From positions 20,793 through 27,283 of the forward strand of contig DZAU01000012.1 of assembly GCA_022729635.1 (NCBI GenBank): 6,491 nucleotides of DNA, given 5' to 3'. The notes under the pieces were generated by a model. It saw nothing but the letters and a program-made list of their open reading frames with translations. It was not told where the DNA came from and ran no database searches. This document shows, piece by piece, positions 5,657 to 6,491 of the stretch. Position 1 is the first letter of the stretch, and each line of letters starts with the position of its first letter. The translations under genes were made by a program, and so were the position numbers. Origin of the DNA: Flavobacterium psychrophilum. GTDB taxonomy: Bacteria; Bacteroidota; Bacteroidia; Flavobacteriales; Flavobacteriaceae.

Positions 5657-6491
5657 ATGAAAAATAGTTTTATGGTAATTTCGATAGCACTTGTTTGTTT
5701 GTTGAGTACGCCCGTTTTTTCACAAACAAAGGACGAACCTGTATCTTTAGGTTTGCCAGGTGATAATCTTGACCTTTATGCTGTCATGGAAGTTTTTCAA
5801 AAATCAAAAACCATTGAAGATTTTGAAAAATCGTTAAATTCAGAAAAGTCAAAACTCAACAATCTTGATTTAGATAATGATAAAAAAGTTGATTTTATTA
5901 AAGTAATTACGAATAAAGATGGTGATTCTTTTTCTTTTATACTTCAAGTGGCAGTAAGTAAAACAGAGAATCAGGATGTTGCTGTTATCTTTGTGTCAAA
6001 AGATAAGAGCGGAAAAGTTTCTATGCAAATTGTAGGAGATGAAGATTTGTATGGCAAAGATTATGTTGTAGAACCTAAAGTTTCGGGTGCTGGAAGCACA
6101 GCAAATCCAGGTTATACTGGAGGAAGTACAGAAACCATGAATCTTCCGGCTCAATCAACCACAACCACGGTAGTTGTTCAGTCAGCACCAATTGTGCAAT
6201 ACGTGTATTCACCTGTTTATGCACCGTATTACCCTCCGTATTATTATGGATATTACCCACCTTATTATCACCCATTTGTACCGTTAGCGTATGGTATTTA
6301 TTGGTCTAATCATTTTTATTGTCATGGAGGTTATTATGGAGGCTATCATGGTTCTGTAAATATTAATGTTAATAATATTAATCATTATAATAATTATAAT
6401 AATAATTCCAGAAATAGGTCTAATACGGTGAATAATAATAAAGCCAATGGTGCTTATGGAAATAGACCTCCTTCGGGGAATAATATGAATA
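5657..6491 (+). CDS. Secreted protein with EF-hand-like loop, Tyr/Pro-rich and Asn-rich regions (3' end missing)
   Basis: The frame is open from the ATG at 5657 to the right edge (278 codons), so the C-terminus lies outside the window. Residues 1-22 form a signal peptide (hydrophobic core MVISIALVCLLSTPVF), probably cut just before or after Q23. A folded region (about 30-140) follows. It contains LDLDNDKKVDFIK (70-82), where D71, D73, D75 and D79 sit at positions 1, 3, 5 and 9 of a calcium-binding loop, although position 12 is Lys. A Ser/Thr-rich linker (143-171) leads to a Tyr/Pro segment (182-204, repeating PYYPPYYYGYYPPYY), a His/Gly/Tyr patch (219-231) and an Asn-rich tail (from about 234). 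The design suggests an exported envelope or surface protein. I do not recognise a named family, and no enzyme motif is visible. The AAT-rich tail codons reflect the Asn content rather than a frame error. Confidence 0.85.
   Translation, partial: MKNSFMVISIALVCLLSTPVFSQTKDEPVSLGLPGDNLDLYAVMEVFQKSKTIEDFEKSLNSEKSKLNNLDLDNDKKVDFIKVITNKDGDSFSFILQVAVSKTENQDVAVIFVSKDKSGKVSMQIVGDEDLYGKDYVVEPKVSGAGSTANPGYTGGSTETMNLPAQSTTTTVVVQSAPIVQYVYSPVYAPYYPPYYYGYYPPYYHPFVPLAYGIYWSNHFYCHGGYYGGYHGSVNINVNNINHYNNYNNNSRNRSNTVNNNKANGAYGNRPPSGNNMN

Noticed and set aside
6075..6275. Minus-strand 66-codon ORF
   Set aside because: It is antisense to the Ser/Thr and Tyr/Pro coding region of the secreted protein; the Tyr and Pro codons make stop-free antisense likely.

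Overview
The window is low-GC DNA whose genes are all on the plus strand. It most likely comes from a Flavobacterium-type member of the Bacteroidota. Supporting signs are the A/T-rich upstream regions without Shine-Dalgarno sequences, promoter candidates of the form TTG...TAnnTTTG, several short intergenic repeats of a kind I associate with flavobacterial spacers, and protein styles such as the DUF2007 protein and a secreted Tyr/Pro- and Asn-rich protein. The taxonomic call is inference from these features, not a database match.

Layout. Positions 1-1301 hold the 3' part of an ABC-2 type transporter permease whose true start lies left of the window; a hairpin follows at 1313-1342. Positions 1372-2535 encode an NtrC-like response regulator with a receiver and a sigma-54-type AAA+ domain but no DNA-binding HTH, and with GAFTSA in place of GAFTGA. 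A short ORF at 2593-2742 encodes a 49-residue membrane-anchored protein with a Cys-containing tail. Positions 2767-3390 encode a single-RecA-domain relative of the DEAD-box helicases with altered motifs II and III. Positions 3476-3691 encode a small DUF2007 protein. A 266-base spacer then carries a dispersed-repeat-like segment, a good promoter candidate (3840-3869), a hairpin repeat and a heptamer tandem array, and leads into an ABC-F ATPase (3958-5592). After another promoter candidate (5572-5605) comes a secreted protein (5657 to the right edge) that is cut off by the window end.

How the genes relate. There is no clear single pathway. The permease would pair with an ATPase encoded upstream, outside the window. 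The response regulator has no histidine kinase in view. The DEAD-like protein and the ABC-F protein both belong to families acting on RNA or ribosomes, but they are separated by a promoter and need not be linked. I see no mobile element, CRISPR array, tRNA or rRNA. I do not see a clear new multi-gene system. The points most worth a second look are the atypical sigma-54 activator, the half-helicase, the Cys-tail mini-protein and the repeat-laden spacers, especially the leader of the ABC-F gene.
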